Below are positions 27,185 to 35,581 of a stretch of 64,000 nt of DNA, one piece after another. Numbering within the stretch: the first letter of the stretch is position 1; each line of letters begins with the position of its first letter. The stretch comes from Clostridiaceae bacterium (GTDB taxonomy: Bacteria; Bacillota; Clostridia; Lachnospirales; Lachnospiraceae). A program made the translations under genes and the position numbers. The stretch is taken from contig CAJSZV010000024.1 of assembly GCA_910574345.1 (NCBI GenBank), positions 1 through 64,000 on the forward strand, given 5' to 3'. A model generated the notes under the pieces. The model had not been told where the DNA came from. It searched no databases and was given only the letters and a program-made list of their open reading frames with translations.

Positions 27185-28840
27185 GTGGAATATGTAACCA
27201 TAGGAGGAACATGCAGAGAATATCCTACAGGGACTTCATATCTGCAGATTGCCCAGGAGTATCAGCCTCAGTACGAAAATGATATTATGCTGGTGTCGGT
27301 GAATGGGAAACTGAGAGAACTGCACAAGACCGTAGACGGAGCGTGTACTCTGGAATTTATTACCACGGCTGAGAAGCCGGGTATGCAGGCTTATCAGAGA
27401 AGCGCCAAGCTCATTATGCTGAAGGCATTTTATGAGATCGTGGGCAAGGACCAGATTAAGAAGATCGCCGTGGAGTTTTCCGTGGGGAAGGGGCTTTTTG
27501 TGGATGTGAGAGGGGATTTTACCCTGACCCAGGAACTTCTTGACCGGATCAAGGGGAAGATGAGGGAGTATGTGGAACAGGAGATTCCCATTGTAAAGCG
27601 CAGTGTGAATACAGATGAGGCTGTGGGACTTTTCGAGCGCCATGGAATGCATGACAAGGCCAGTCTGTTTAAATACCGCATGGCTTCCAGGGTAAATCTT
27701 TACAGTATCGGCGGGTTTGAGGACTATTTTTACGGGTATATGGCCCAAAATACAGGGTATATCAAATATTTTGACCTGTTACTGTATGAGCATGGCTTTG
27801 TGCTTATGCTGCCTACCATGGCAAATCCCAGGCAGGTGCCGCCCTTTGAGCCCAGCCGGAAATTATTCGGCGTCCTGAAAGAATCCTCCAGATGGGGGGA
27901 GAGGCTGGGAGTCGGAGACGTGGGCGCCCTGAACAATGAGATCGCCAGGGGCAATGCCAACGACCTGATTCTGATTCAGGAGGCTCTCCAGGAGAAAAAG
28001 ATCGGCCAGATCGCGGAGATGATCGCCGAACAGTCGGGAAAGAAATTCGTCATGATCGCAGGACCTTCCTCGTCGGGAAAGACTACATTTTCCCACCGTC
28101 TCTGCATTCAGCTGAGGGCCCTTGGCCTAAAGCCTCATGCCATCGGCGTGGACGACTATTTTGTCAATCGGGTGGACAGTCCCAGGGATGCCAACGGCAA
28201 TTATAATTATGAGATATTGGAATGTCTGGATATCAAGCAGTTTAATGAGGACATGACCGCCCTTCTGGCGGGAAAGACGGTGGAGCTGCCTCACTATAAT
28301 TTTATTACAGGCGTAAGGGAATATAAGGGAAACATGCTGACTCTGGGGTCAGAGGATATTCTGGTGATTGAGGGAATTCACTGTCTCAACGACCGGCTGT
28401 CCTACACCCTTCCAAGGGAGAGCAAATTTAAGATCTACATAAGCGCGCTGACTCAGTTAAATATCGACGAACACAACCGGATTCCCACTACGGACGGCAG
28501 GCTCATCCGCCGCATGGTGAGGGATGCCAGGACAAGAGGGGCGTCGGCCCGTGATACCATCCGCCGGTGGCCGTCGGTGCGCCGGGGGGAGGAGGAGAAT
28601 ATCTTCCCTTACCAGGAGGACGCGGACATGATGTTTAATTCTGCTCTTGTATATGAACTGGCCGTGCTAAAGCAGTATGCCCAGCCTCTGCTGTTCCAGA
28701 TTCCCAAGGACTGCGAGGAATACCTGGAGGCAAAGCGGCTTCTTAAGTTTTTGGATTATTTCCTGGGAATCAGCAGCGAGGATATACCCCATAACTCTAT
28801 CGTGAGGGAGTTTATCGGGGGGAGCTGTTTTAAGGTGTAA
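27185..28840 (+). CDS. TGS-domain uridine/nucleoside kinase
   Basis: A 551-residue protein with an N-terminal TGS-like domain (about 1-60), a threonyl-tRNA-synthetase second-additional-domain-like part (about 70-230; cf. FERHGMHDKASLFKYR), and a C-terminal uridine kinase-like P-loop domain. Walker A is AGPSSSGKTTF (about 293-303), and VDDYF and LVIEGIHCLN (about 400) match the phosphoribulokinase/uridine kinase family. It starts at GTG 27185 with AGGAGG upstream. Family members are common in clostridia; substrate likely uridine/cytidine but not proven. Confidence 0.88.
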   Translation: MEYVTIGGTCREYPTGTSYLQIAQEYQPQYENDIMLVSVNGKLRELHKTVDGACTLEFITTAEKPGMQAYQRSAKLIMLKAFYEIVGKDQIKKIAVEFSVGKGLFVDVRGDFTLTQELLDRIKGKMREYVEQEIPIVKRSVNTDEAVGLFERHGMHDKASLFKYRMASRVNLYSIGGFEDYFYGYMAQNTGYIKYFDLLLYEHGFVLMLPTMANPRQVPPFEPSRKLFGVLKESSRWGERLGVGDVGALNNEIARGNANDLILIQEALQEKKIGQIAEMIAEQSGKKFVMIAGPSSSGKTTFSHRLCIQLRALGLKPHAIGVDDYFVNRVDSPRDANGNYNYEILECLDIKQFNEDMTALLAGKTVELPHYNFITGVREYKGNMLTLGSEDILVIEGIHCLNDRLSYTLPRESKFKIYISALTQLNIDEHNRIPTTDGRLIRRMVRDARTRGASARDTIRRWPSVRRGEEENIFPYQEDADMMFNSALVYELAVLKQYAQPLLFQIPKDCEEYLEAKRLLKFLDYFLGISSEDIPHNSIVREFIGGSCFKV

Positions 28841-28860
28841 GAAGGGCAGATGAGATGTGA

Positions 28861-28883
28861 GGGCGGCAGACTGCCGCCCTTTT
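28861..28883 (+). terminator. intrinsic terminator after the uridine-kinase gene
   Basis: GGGCGGCA (28861-28868) pairs with TGCCGCCC (28872-28879) around a 3-base loop, followed by TTTT. It separates the housekeeping block from the minus-strand reductase gene. Confidence 0.85.
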
Positions 28884-28906
28884 CCCGGTTTTATCGGAAT
28901 GGGATC

Positions 28907-29524
28907 CTACCTGATAAAATTGGTTCTCTCAAAAGGCTCTTTCTCAGGCAGGCCGAACCGTTCTCTGCCGAGGGCAATGCTCTTCATGAGGAAAGCCATG
29001 TTCTTTGCCAGAGTCCGCATGCCCTGAAGGCCTTCCATGTCCTGGGCGGCTTCTCCCTGGCTGGCTCCGTGAATGCTGTTCCAGTACTGGCCGGAGGCCA
29101 CAGGCATTCCGCAGATGGTAAAATACTTGTTCAGTTCGTCAAAGGTGGAAGACAGACCGCCCCGCCTTGCCGCCACCACGCTGGCTCCCACTTTCATCGT
29201 CTTGTCAAAGGGAGTGCTGTAGAACAGACGGTCCAAAAACGCGATGAGGGTGGCATTGGCCGAGGCATAGTACACAGGGCTGGCGATGACAAGACCGTGG
29301 CAGGCCTGGAATTTGGGCGCCGCTTCATTGACCATATCATCAAAGACGCATCTGCCGGCTTTCTTGCAGGACATACACGCCACGCAGCCCCGGATATCCT
29401 TGTTTCCCACATGGAGAATCTCCGTCTCAATTCCTTCTTTTTCGAATATTTCTTCCATCTGGTGAAGCGCTACATAAGTATTGCCCTTACTGTGGGGGCT
29501 TCCGTTGATCATCAATACTTTCAT
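28907..29524 (-). CDS. flavodoxin-fold NAD(P)H reductase with a Cys cluster motif
   Basis: A 205-residue FMN-binding protein of the NADPH-dependent FMN reductase/iron-sulfur flavoprotein group. The N-terminal MKVLMINGSPHSKGNTYVAL loop binds the FMN phosphate. RGCVACMSCKKAGRCVFDDM (about 45-64) carries the compact cysteine set typical of iron-sulfur flavoproteins, and VIASPVYYASANA (about 79-91) contacts the flavin ring. Likely a cytosolic electron-transfer or oxidative-stress enzyme; substrate unknown. Monocistronic, facing away from the rpiR gene. Confidence 0.85.
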   Translation of the reverse strand: MKVLMINGSPHSKGNTYVALHQMEEIFEKEGIETEILHVGNKDIRGCVACMSCKKAGRCVFDDMVNEAAPKFQACHGLVIASPVYYASANATLIAFLDRLFYSTPFDKTMKVGASVVAARRGGLSSTFDELNKYFTICGMPVASGQYWNSIHGASQGEAAQDMEGLQGMRTLAKNMAFLMKSIALGRERFGLPEKEPFERTNFIR

Positions 29525-29757
29525 GTAAATACCTCCGTTTTGATTATAACCCTTGGGGTCGGGAAACTTAAGAGACCCTCAGGGGTTGTACTTTATTTTA
29601 CAGGGTTTTTGCCAAAATTTCAATGGGGATAATCGGCGCTGCCCTTCAGGCGGAGCTGCGCATTTTATGGAAAAACAGCAGAAGGTTTGACAGCGCATGG
29701 GTATTGTGATATTCTGAGACTATGAAATAAATTTACGTAATTGGAGATGAACGAGAA

Positions 29758-30612
29758 ATGAATAATCAAGGTATATCGGGAACCATCTGCGCTTTTTATG
29801 AGCAGTTTTTTGATGCGGAAAAAAAGATTGCGGATTTTATTATGGAGAATAAGAAAGCTGTGGTGGATATGACCGTGGCGGAGCTGGCAAGAGCAAGCGG
29901 CACCAGCGACGCCACAGTATCCCGGTTCTGCCGCAGGTGCGGATTCAAGGGATTTCAGAGCCTGAAAATGGATTTGGCCAAGGAAGTGATGAAGGAAGAG
30001 AGGGACAGCCTTCAGGTGTCCAATGAGATCAGCAGGGGGAATCTGTCCCAGTCCCTTCAGAATATCCTGGCCAACAAGATGGCGGAGATGACAGGCACAA
30101 TCGGTATGATGGACACAGATAACCTGGAGGTGATTCTGAACGTTCTGGAACATGCCGGAATCATCCAGTTCGCAGCCGTGGGCAACACCATTCCCGTGGC
30201 CATGGACGGCGCGTTTAAATTTAATCAGCTGGGACTGCGTTCCGTGTCAGGAAGCATATGGGAAGCTCAGGCGGCCCATGCCTATAACCTGGGCCCGGAA
30301 GATGCCGTGGTTGTGATCTCCAACTCCGGCACATCAAAAAGACTTCTGGCTCTGGTCCGGGGGGCTAAGGAGAACGGCGCTAAGATCATTGTGATTACCA
30401 ATAATGAATCTTCCCCCCTGGCAAGAATCAGTGATTACAAGATTATCACTGCCACCAGGGAAAAACTTCTCACAGGAGAGTTCTGGTTCTCCAGGATTCC
30501 GGCTATGCTGGTGATCGAGACCCTGTATCTCCTTTTGTTTGTGAGTAAGAAGGATGCCGCAGAACATATCCGGCGGCATGAGGAGTCCATCAGGCCGGAT
30601 AAGATGGAATGA
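29758..30612 (+). CDS. RpiR-family regulator, probable control of the fru operon
   Basis: A 284-residue MurR/RpiR protein. The N-terminal HTH_6 domain contains TVAELARASGTSDATVSRFC (about 40-59), and the C-terminal SIS sugar-phosphate-binding domain has AVGNTIPVAMDGAFKFNQLG and VVISNSGTSKRLLALV (about 182-197). It lies upstream of fruK-fruA in the same direction but separated by 460 bp with its own terminator. Paired AAATAAAATTTC boxes at the fru promoter are its likely sites; fructose 1-phosphate or a related phosphate would be the ligand. Both are inference. Confidence 0.82.
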   Translation: MNNQGISGTICAFYEQFFDAEKKIADFIMENKKAVVDMTVAELARASGTSDATVSRFCRRCGFKGFQSLKMDLAKEVMKEERDSLQVSNEISRGNLSQSLQNILANKMAEMTGTIGMMDTDNLEVILNVLEHAGIIQFAAVGNTIPVAMDGAFKFNQLGLRSVSGSIWEAQAAHAYNLGPEDAVVVISNSGTSKRLLALVRGAKENGAKIIVITNNESSPLARISDYKIITATREKLLTGEFWFSRIPAMLVIETLYLLLFVSKKDAAEHIRRHEESIRPDKME

Positions 30613-30650
30613 GGGGATGGGATGGCGTTTTCGTGAGTGGACTCTTCTTT

Positions 30651-30680
30651 GCCCCGTCCTTTTTGTTTTCAGGACGGGGC
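30651..30680 (+). terminator. hairpin after the rpiR-type gene
   Basis: GCCCCGTCC (30651-30659) and GGACGGGGC (30672-30680) form a 9-bp stem around a T-rich loop. No strong T-run follows on the plus strand, so it may be a weak terminator. Confidence 0.6.
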
Positions 30681-30711
30681 TGTGATGTTTTCGGATTCTC
30701 CCCATTTCATA

Positions 30712-30927
30712 CATGACCTTTTGACACTGGTATCGTATGATGTTGGGGTCAAAAGGTTTTTTGACCCCTGATGCCAACGGATTGCTCCGCATTTCATGCT
30801 CCCGCAATCCTAAAAACATTCAAAATCCGCCCTATCGGGCTACTTTTTCATGTTTTTTCGGGTCCCAAAGTCATGTATTGACATGCAAGCATGTCATTCA
30901 TGACCTTTTGACCCTGGCATCATCGTA
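30712..30927. repeat. hairpin-rich intergenic element bounded by direct repeats
   Basis: A 216-bp non-coding stretch. A 26-29-nt direct repeat beginning CATGACCTTTTGAC stands at both ends (30712-30737 and 30899-30927), with a third, inverted core (GTCAAAAGGT) at 30748-30757. Inside are four stems: 30745-30754 with 30759-30768 (10 bp perfect), GGATTGC 30779-30785 with GCAATCC 30804-30810, GCCC/GGGC at 30829-30840, and the 16-bp palindrome GACATGCAAGCATGTC at 30880-30895. It looks like a small dispersed repeat (MITE-like) or a folded RNA. No gene is seen in 30613-31073 apart from this and the fru promoter. Confidence 0.5.
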
Positions 30928-30968
30928 TATTCTATTTTCAAAAACATTCTCATTTTATCCCTGGGCCA

Positions 30969-31048
30969 AAATAAAATTTCTTAAAAAATATACTTGACGA
31001 AACAAAACAATCATGTTATCATATACTCAAGATAAGAAATAAAATTTC
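30969..31048 (+). promoter_or_regulatory. fru promoter with paired RpiR-type boxes
   Basis: TTGACG (30994-30999) and TATCAT (31017-31022) are 17 bp apart. AAATAAAATTTC occurs at 30969-30980, upstream of -35, and again at 31037-31048, about 15 bp after -10. Both copies continue with a similar (T/A)TAAAA, so the shared block is about 18 bp. Flanking boxes suit looping repression, probably by the neighbouring RpiR protein. Confidence 0.6.
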
Positions 31049-31073
31049 ATAAAATTAAAAAGAGGTGATAGAT

Positions 31074-31979
31074 ATGATTTACACAGTAACATTCAACCCG
31101 GCTCTGGACTATGTGGTGCAGGTTAACCATTTTACGCCGGGCAGTGTGAACCGGACCGTGAAGGAGAACATTTTTTACGGAGGAAAAGGGATCAACGTAT
31201 CGGCAGTACTGGCTAATCTGGGATACGAGAGTACGGCCCTGGGATTTGTGGCCGGGTTTACAGGGGATGAGATTGAGAGGGGCGTGAAGACTCTTGGGTT
31301 TTCTTCTGATTTCATCCGGGTGAAGGAGGGGATGTCCCGCATCAACGTGAAGCTGAAATCCGACGAGGAAAGCGAGATCAACGGCATGGGGCCCCGGATT
31401 GCGAGGGAGGATGTGGATGAGCTGTTCGGGAAACTGGGAAGGCTTGTAAAGGGAGACGTGCTGGTGCTTTCCGGAAGCATTCCCTCATCCATTGACAGCA
31501 GAATCTATGAGAGTATTCTGGAGGCTCTGGACGGAAAAGGGATTCTGGCGGCAGTGGATGCGGAGAAAGATCTTCTTCTCAATGTACTCAAGTACCATCC
31601 CTTTCTGATTAAACCCAACAATTTTGAACTGGGTGATATGTTCGGAGTTGCTTTGAAGGGGGAAGACGACATCGCAGAATATGCCCGCCGCCTTCAGGAC
31701 AAGGGCGCCAGGAATGTGCTGGTGTCCATGGCAGGGGACGGAGCCCTTCTGGTGACGGAGACGGGGCAGGTATTAAAGCTTGGGGTCGCCAAAGGTCAGG
31801 TCAGGAATTCCGTGGGAGCGGGAGATTCCATGGTAGCGGGATTTTTAGCCGGTTTTTTGGAGAATGGAGATTACGGCCATGCCTTAAAGCTGGGAACCGC
31901 AGCCGGAGGGGCCACTGCATTTTCCGACGGTTTAGGGACAAGGGAAGAGATTATGAGATTGTATGAGACCCTTTCATGA
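31074..31979 (+). CDS. fruK: 1-phosphofructokinase
   Basis: A 301-residue PfkB-family kinase turning fructose 1-phosphate into fructose 1,6-bisphosphate. The substrate-binding start is MIYTVTFNPALDYVV, with GGKGINVSAVLANLG (about 37-51) and the catalytic/anion-hole signature NSVGAGDSMVAGFLAGF (about 244-260; Asp250). The ATG at 31074 is chosen over GTG 31065 because AGAGGTGAT precedes it. First gene of the fru operon with the PTS permease 40 bases downstream. Confidence 0.9.
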   Translation: MIYTVTFNPALDYVVQVNHFTPGSVNRTVKENIFYGGKGINVSAVLANLGYESTALGFVAGFTGDEIERGVKTLGFSSDFIRVKEGMSRINVKLKSDEESEINGMGPRIAREDVDELFGKLGRLVKGDVLVLSGSIPSSIDSRIYESILEALDGKGILAAVDAEKDLLLNVLKYHPFLIKPNNFELGDMFGVALKGEDDIAEYARRLQDKGARNVLVSMAGDGALLVTETGQVLKLGVAKGQVRNSVGAGDSMVAGFLAGFLENGDYGHALKLGTAAGGATAFSDGLGTREEIMRLYETLS

Positions 31980-32019
31980 GAGGGAAGGCTGTATGGAGGC
32001 CGGATAAGGAGGAGCATAG

Positions 32020-33993
32020 ATGAGAATAACGGAATTATTAAAGAAAGAGAGCATTGAACTGGGAGTGGCCCTGGATTCTAAGGATGCAGCCATTGATAGG
32101 CTCACAGGTCTCATGGAGGCAGGGGGAAGGCTTCATGACAGGGGAGGATATAAAGAGGGGATTCTTGCCCGTGAATCCCAGGGGAGTACGGCCATCGGAG
32201 ACGGAATCGCCATACCCCACGCCAAGGTGGAAGCCGTAAAGGAGGCGGGGCTGGCTGCTGTCACGGTTCCGGCCGGCGTGGATTATGAGGCTTTTGACGG
32301 CTCTTTGGCCAACCTGATCTTTATGATCGCGGCTCCGGCAGGCGGGGCGGACGTTCATCTGGAGGCACTGGCCAGGCTTTCCACACTCCTCATGACACCG
32401 AATTTTAAAGATAATCTGATTCAGGCTTCCAGCAAGGAAGAGTTTTTAAAGATCATTGACCAGGCGGAGAATGATAAGTATGGGGAGAAAGAGGGCCGGT
32501 CACAGGGTGATTCCCAGGATTTAAAAGACCATGAGGCGACACAGGATGTGTCCGGCGGCGGGAAGGAAGGATATCGTCTTCTGGCGGTTACGGCTTGTCC
32601 CACGGGCATTGCCCATACCTACATGGCGGCGGAGAACCTGGAAAGTACGGCAAAAAAGATGGGGATTTCCCTGAAGGCGGAGACGGATGGTTCCGGCGGA
32701 GCCCAGAATGTGCTGACCAGGGAGGAAATCGCCGCCGCGGAGGCGATCATCGTGGCAGCGGACAGGGAGATTGAGATGGCCCGGTTTGACGGAAAGCCTG
32801 TTCTTCAGGTACCTGTTGCCGACGGAATTCACAAGGCAAAGGAGCTTATCGAGAAGGCAGCATCGGGTCAGGCGCCTGTTTACCGTCATGCAGGCGGGGG
32901 AGACGGTGGTGCTTCATCGGCGGGAGCCGGGGACAGTGCGGGACGCAAGGTTTACAAGCACTTGATGAACGGTGTTTCCCATATGCTTCCCTTTGTTATC
33001 GGCGGCGGGGTTCTCATTGCACTGGCGTTTTTGTTTGACGATTATTCTGTCAATCCGGCGAATTTCGGTAAGAATACACCCCTGGCAGCTTATTTAAAGA
33101 CCATCGGCGAGCAGGCTTTCGGCATGATGCTTCCCGTGCTTTCCGGTTATATTGCCATGAGCATTGCAGATCGCCCCGGACTGGCTGTGGGATTTGTGTC
33201 GGGAATTGCGGCCAAGGCAGGCATGACATTTTCCAATCCTGACGGCGGCGCGGTTAACGCGGGATTTTTGGGAGCCCTCTTTGCAGGGTTTGCAGCGGGT
33301 TACCTGGTTCTGGGACTTAAGAAATTATTTTCCAAACTCCCTAAGTCTTTAGAGGGAATCAAGCCGGTGCTTCTGTATCCGGTGCTGGGGATTTTCCTGG
33401 GTGCTGTGGCGACTACATTCATTAATCCTTATATGGGTATGATCAATGACGGCCTCACCGGCTTTTTAAACGGCATGGGCGGGGCAAGCCGGATTGTCCT
33501 TGGTATGATTGTGGGCGGCATGATGTCTATCGATATGGGCGGTCCCTTTAACAAGGCAGCCTATGTGTTCGGAACCGCCCAGCTGGCGGAGGGGAATTTT
33601 GAGGTTATGGCGGCGGTTATGGCCGGCGGCATGGTTCCGCCCATTGCCATTGCCCTGTGCACCATGTTGTTTAAGAAGAAATTTACCAAAAAGGAGTGCC
33701 AGTCAGGTATTGTCAATATTATTATGGGATTGTCATTCATCACCGAGGGCGCCATTCCCTTTGCGGCGTCTGATCCGGTCAGGATTATTCCCTCCTGTGC
33801 TGCGGGAGCGGCAGTGGCCGGCGGTTTGTCCATGTTCTTTGGCTGTACTATCCGGGCGCCCCATGGGGGAATATTTGTCCTGCCTACTGTGGGCAATCCT
33901 TTTGGGTATCTGGGAGCCGTGATCATAGGTTCCGCGGTCGGATGCGTGATACTTGGTTTGCTTAAGAAGGAGCTGGGGGAGGATGAGAGATAA
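32020..33993 (+). CDS. fruA: fructose PTS permease, IIABC fusion
   Basis: A 657-residue fused permease. Domain order is IIA (about 1-150; active His in AIPHAKVEAV), an acidic/serine linker, IIB (about 178-285; active Cys in VTACPTGIAHTYMAAE) and the membrane IIC domain (about 310-655; GVSHMLPFVIGGGVLIAL onward). It imports fructose as fructose 1-phosphate for FruK using HPr-phosphate. Confidence 0.93.
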   Translation: MRITELLKKESIELGVALDSKDAAIDRLTGLMEAGGRLHDRGGYKEGILARESQGSTAIGDGIAIPHAKVEAVKEAGLAAVTVPAGVDYEAFDGSLANLIFMIAAPAGGADVHLEALARLSTLLMTPNFKDNLIQASSKEEFLKIIDQAENDKYGEKEGRSQGDSQDLKDHEATQDVSGGGKEGYRLLAVTACPTGIAHTYMAAENLESTAKKMGISLKAETDGSGGAQNVLTREEIAAAEAIIVAADREIEMARFDGKPVLQVPVADGIHKAKELIEKAASGQAPVYRHAGGGDGGASSAGAGDSAGRKVYKHLMNGVSHMLPFVIGGGVLIALAFLFDDYSVNPANFGKNTPLAAYLKTIGEQAFGMMLPVLSGYIAMSIADRPGLAVGFVSGIAAKAGMTFSNPDGGAVNAGFLGALFAGFAAGYLVLGLKKLFSKLPKSLEGIKPVLLYPVLGIFLGAVATTFINPYMGMINDGLTGFLNGMGGASRIVLGMIVGGMMSIDMGGPFNKAAYVFGTAQLAEGNFEVMAAVMAGGMVPPIAIALCTMLFKKKFTKKECQSGIVNIIMGLSFITEGAIPFAASDPVRIIPSCAAGAAVAGGLSMFFGCTIRAPHGGIFVLPTVGNPFGYLGAVIIGSAVGCVILGLLKKELGEDER

Positions 33994-34033
33994 AGAGAGA
34001 CGGTAAATATTGGCAATACAATTTGCAATGATT

Positions 34034-34078
34034 AAAGGTGCAAAGCCATGGTGACGTGATAATGGTTTTGCACCTTTT
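34034..34078 (+). terminator. terminator of the fru operon
   Basis: AAAGGTGCAAAGCCAT (34034-34049) pairs almost fully with ATGGTTTTGCACCTTTT (34062-34078) and runs into a T tract. Confidence 0.85.
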
Positions 34079-34149
34079 TATGTGCCAATTTGATTTTTAA
34101 TTAATTTTCTGGTAGTATATAATAAGATGAAAAGGGCGGGGGAATTTTT

Positions 34150-34398
34150 ATGAAATCTATCGATTTAACAGAACTGGGGATAACATTTCTGGAATCCTTT
34201 AAACGAATATCCGGATTTTCGGAGAGTCAGTTTGTACAATATATGAATAATAATAATATGTGGGATATATTGAATGACACACATTTAATACGAGGCTTAA
34301 TGGGGGCGGATATAGAGGATATTGTAGAAATAATAGGGAGGTATTTATCATTAGATGAGCGGCATAATATTATATCACGGTACAATAGCAGATTTTAA
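34150..34398 (+). CDS. small DUF3791-like protein of a DUF3990 module
   Basis: An 82-residue protein with predicted helices and an Asn run; ISGFSESQFVQYM and IEDIVEIIGRYL suggest the small helical DUF3791-type partner often found beside DUF3990 genes. Its frame overlaps the next gene by 44 bp, suggesting tight coupling. TATAAT at 34118-34123 may be its -10 box, and GGGCGGGGG precedes the ATG. The stretch is much richer in A and T than its neighbours (AATAATAATA, ATATATA), a sign of recent acquisition. Candidate antitoxin; function unproven. Confidence 0.55.
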   Translation: MKSIDLTELGITFLESFKRISGFSESQFVQYMNNNNMWDILNDTHLIRGLMGADIEDIVEIIGRYLSLDERHNIISRYNSRF

Positions 34399-34882
34399 TA
34401 TTGTTGATTTGGCGCATACAAGAGACAATAAAGATTTTGGAAAAGGTTTCTATCTTACAACGGATTATACACAGGCATATGACTGGGCATATAAGATGAA
34501 AATGAAGGCTATATACAGAGGATATAATTCAAAAGGATATATATACAGTTTTAAGCTTAGTATTGATCGGCTAAAACAATTAAACACACATAAGTTTACC
34601 GGTGCTAATAAGGCATGGTTAGAGTACATAATATATAATAGAGATCGAAAAACCAATAATCATCAATATGATTATGATGTTGTGATAGGAAAAGTGGCAG
34701 ACGCTAATGCACAGGAATTAATAGATGCTTATACAGTATTAACAGAAAAGACAGATGCTGAAAAAGAAAAGCTGTTAAAAAGATTAAAGGCAGAAAGATT
34801 AAAAGATCAGTATTGTTTTAAGACTGCCAAGGCAATAACGTTATTAAATGAATTCGGGAATGTTAAGAGAAAGGAGTTTTGA
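34355..34882 (+). CDS. DUF3990 protein, ADP-ribosyltransferase-like
   Basis: A 175-residue protein beginning IILYHGTIADFN, with FGKGFYLTTDYTQAYDWA (about 29-46). The Y-H-G-T and G-F-Y-L-T-T patterns match DUF3990, placed in the ADP-ribosyltransferase-fold clan; a C-terminal helical tail is rich in Lys/Glu. It could be a nucleic-acid or protein modifying toxin neutralised by one or both small neighbours. The start ATG at 34355 follows AGGGAGG by 12 bases. AT-rich like both flanking ORFs. Confidence 0.7.
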   Translation: MSGIILYHGTIADFNIVDLAHTRDNKDFGKGFYLTTDYTQAYDWAYKMKMKAIYRGYNSKGYIYSFKLSIDRLKQLNTHKFTGANKAWLEYIIYNRDRKTNNHQYDYDVVIGKVADANAQELIDAYTVLTEKTDAEKEKLLKRLKAERLKDQYCFKTAKAITLLNEFGNVKRKEF

Positions 34883-35125
34883 ATGTTATCAGAAGCAGAT
34901 AGACAGCATATAATTGAGAAAAAGACGGCCATAATAATAGAGATTATAATGCAGGAAAGAGGATTATCCAGAGCAGAGGCAGCAAAGCTATGGTATAATT
35001 CAAGGACGAAAAAGGAAACCTTGGATAAGAAGGAGTATTCTTTTGTATCACCATCCCGCTGTTATGATGAATTGGAAATGGAGATAACGGGAGATTCGTA
35101 TTGGCTGTTGGGATCGTTTGAGTAA
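34883..35125 (+). CDS. small conserved protein of the DUF3990 module
   Basis: An 80-residue protein starting directly after the DUF3990 stop. The helical segment IIEIIMQERGLSRAEAAKLWYNS (read in two parts, about 16-38) and the SPSRCYDELEME stretch look conserved. I do not recognise a named domain with certainty; a DUF3791-type or antitoxin role is inferred from position. Its stop lies nine bases before the -35 box of rnpB. Confidence 0.6.
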   Translation: MLSEADRQHIIEKKTAIIIEIIMQERGLSRAEAAKLWYNSRTKKETLDKKEYSFVSPSRCYDELEMEITGDSYWLLGSFE

Positions 35126-35133
35126 AGAATACA

Positions 35134-35163
35134 TTGGACAATCTTACCATTCTATGGTAAAAT
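35134..35163 (+). promoter_or_regulatory. rnpB promoter
   Basis: TTGGAC (35134-35139) and TAAAAT (35158-35163) with an 18-bp spacer put the start of transcription at about 35170, where the P1 helix of RNase P RNA begins. Confidence 0.65.
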
Positions 35164-35169
35164 CTCTTT

Positions 35170-35515
35170 CGGAGTAAGACAGATGGCCGCTGCCGCGCTG
35201 CCTAAGAGGCCGCGGGAGAGGAAAGTCCGGGCTTCACAGGGCAGGATGCCAGATAACGTCTGGCGGAGGTGACTCCAGGGACAGTGCAACAGAAATATAC
35301 CGCCGGCTTAGCCGGTAAGGGTGGAATGGCAGTGTAAGAGACTACCGCCTGTCTGGTAACAGACAGGGCACATGTAAACCCCATTCGAAGCAAGACCAAA
35401 CAGAAAGCATAAGGCGGCCCGTCTGCTTTCGGGTAGGTTGCTTGAGCCTGACGGTGACGTCAGGCCTAGATAGATGGCCATCCAACGACATAACCCGGCT
35501 TACCGTCTTACTCCG
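35170..35515 (+). ncRNA. rnpB: RNase P RNA component
   Basis: The catalytic RNA that trims pre-tRNA 5' ends with RnpA protein. The ends pair as helix P1 (CGGAGTAAGAC 35170-35180 with GTCTTACTCCG 35505-35515). Universally conserved parts are clear: GAGGAAAGTCCGGGCTTCAC (CR-I) near 35216, AGAGACTACCGC near 35337, GCAAGACCAAACAG near 35389, and TAGATAGATGGCCATCC with ACATAACCCGGCTTACCG near the 3' end. About 346 nt, a type A-like bacterial RNA. Confidence 0.95.
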
Positions 35516-35556
35516 CTGTTAAGACAGATGGGTAAGCTTTATGAGAGACTGAAAAA

Positions 35557-35576
35557 GGGGTCCGCATGGCGGACCC
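35557..35576. terminator. bidirectional terminator between rnpB and pyrI
   Basis: GGGTCCGC (35558-35565) and GCGGACCC (35569-35576) form an 8-bp stem with a 3-base loop. On the minus strand it is followed by CTTTTTC, a good terminator for pyrBI; on the plus strand by TTGATTTATTT, serving rnpB. Confidence 0.8.
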
Positions 35577-35581
35577 TTGAT

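Noticed and set aside
28850-29632. 260-residue plus-strand frame opposite the flavodoxin-like gene
   Set aside because: Begins in a terminator hairpin, no domain; the minus-strand gene has clear motifs.
35202-35399. Minus-strand frame inside rnpB
   Set aside because: The DNA is fully explained by RNase P RNA structure.
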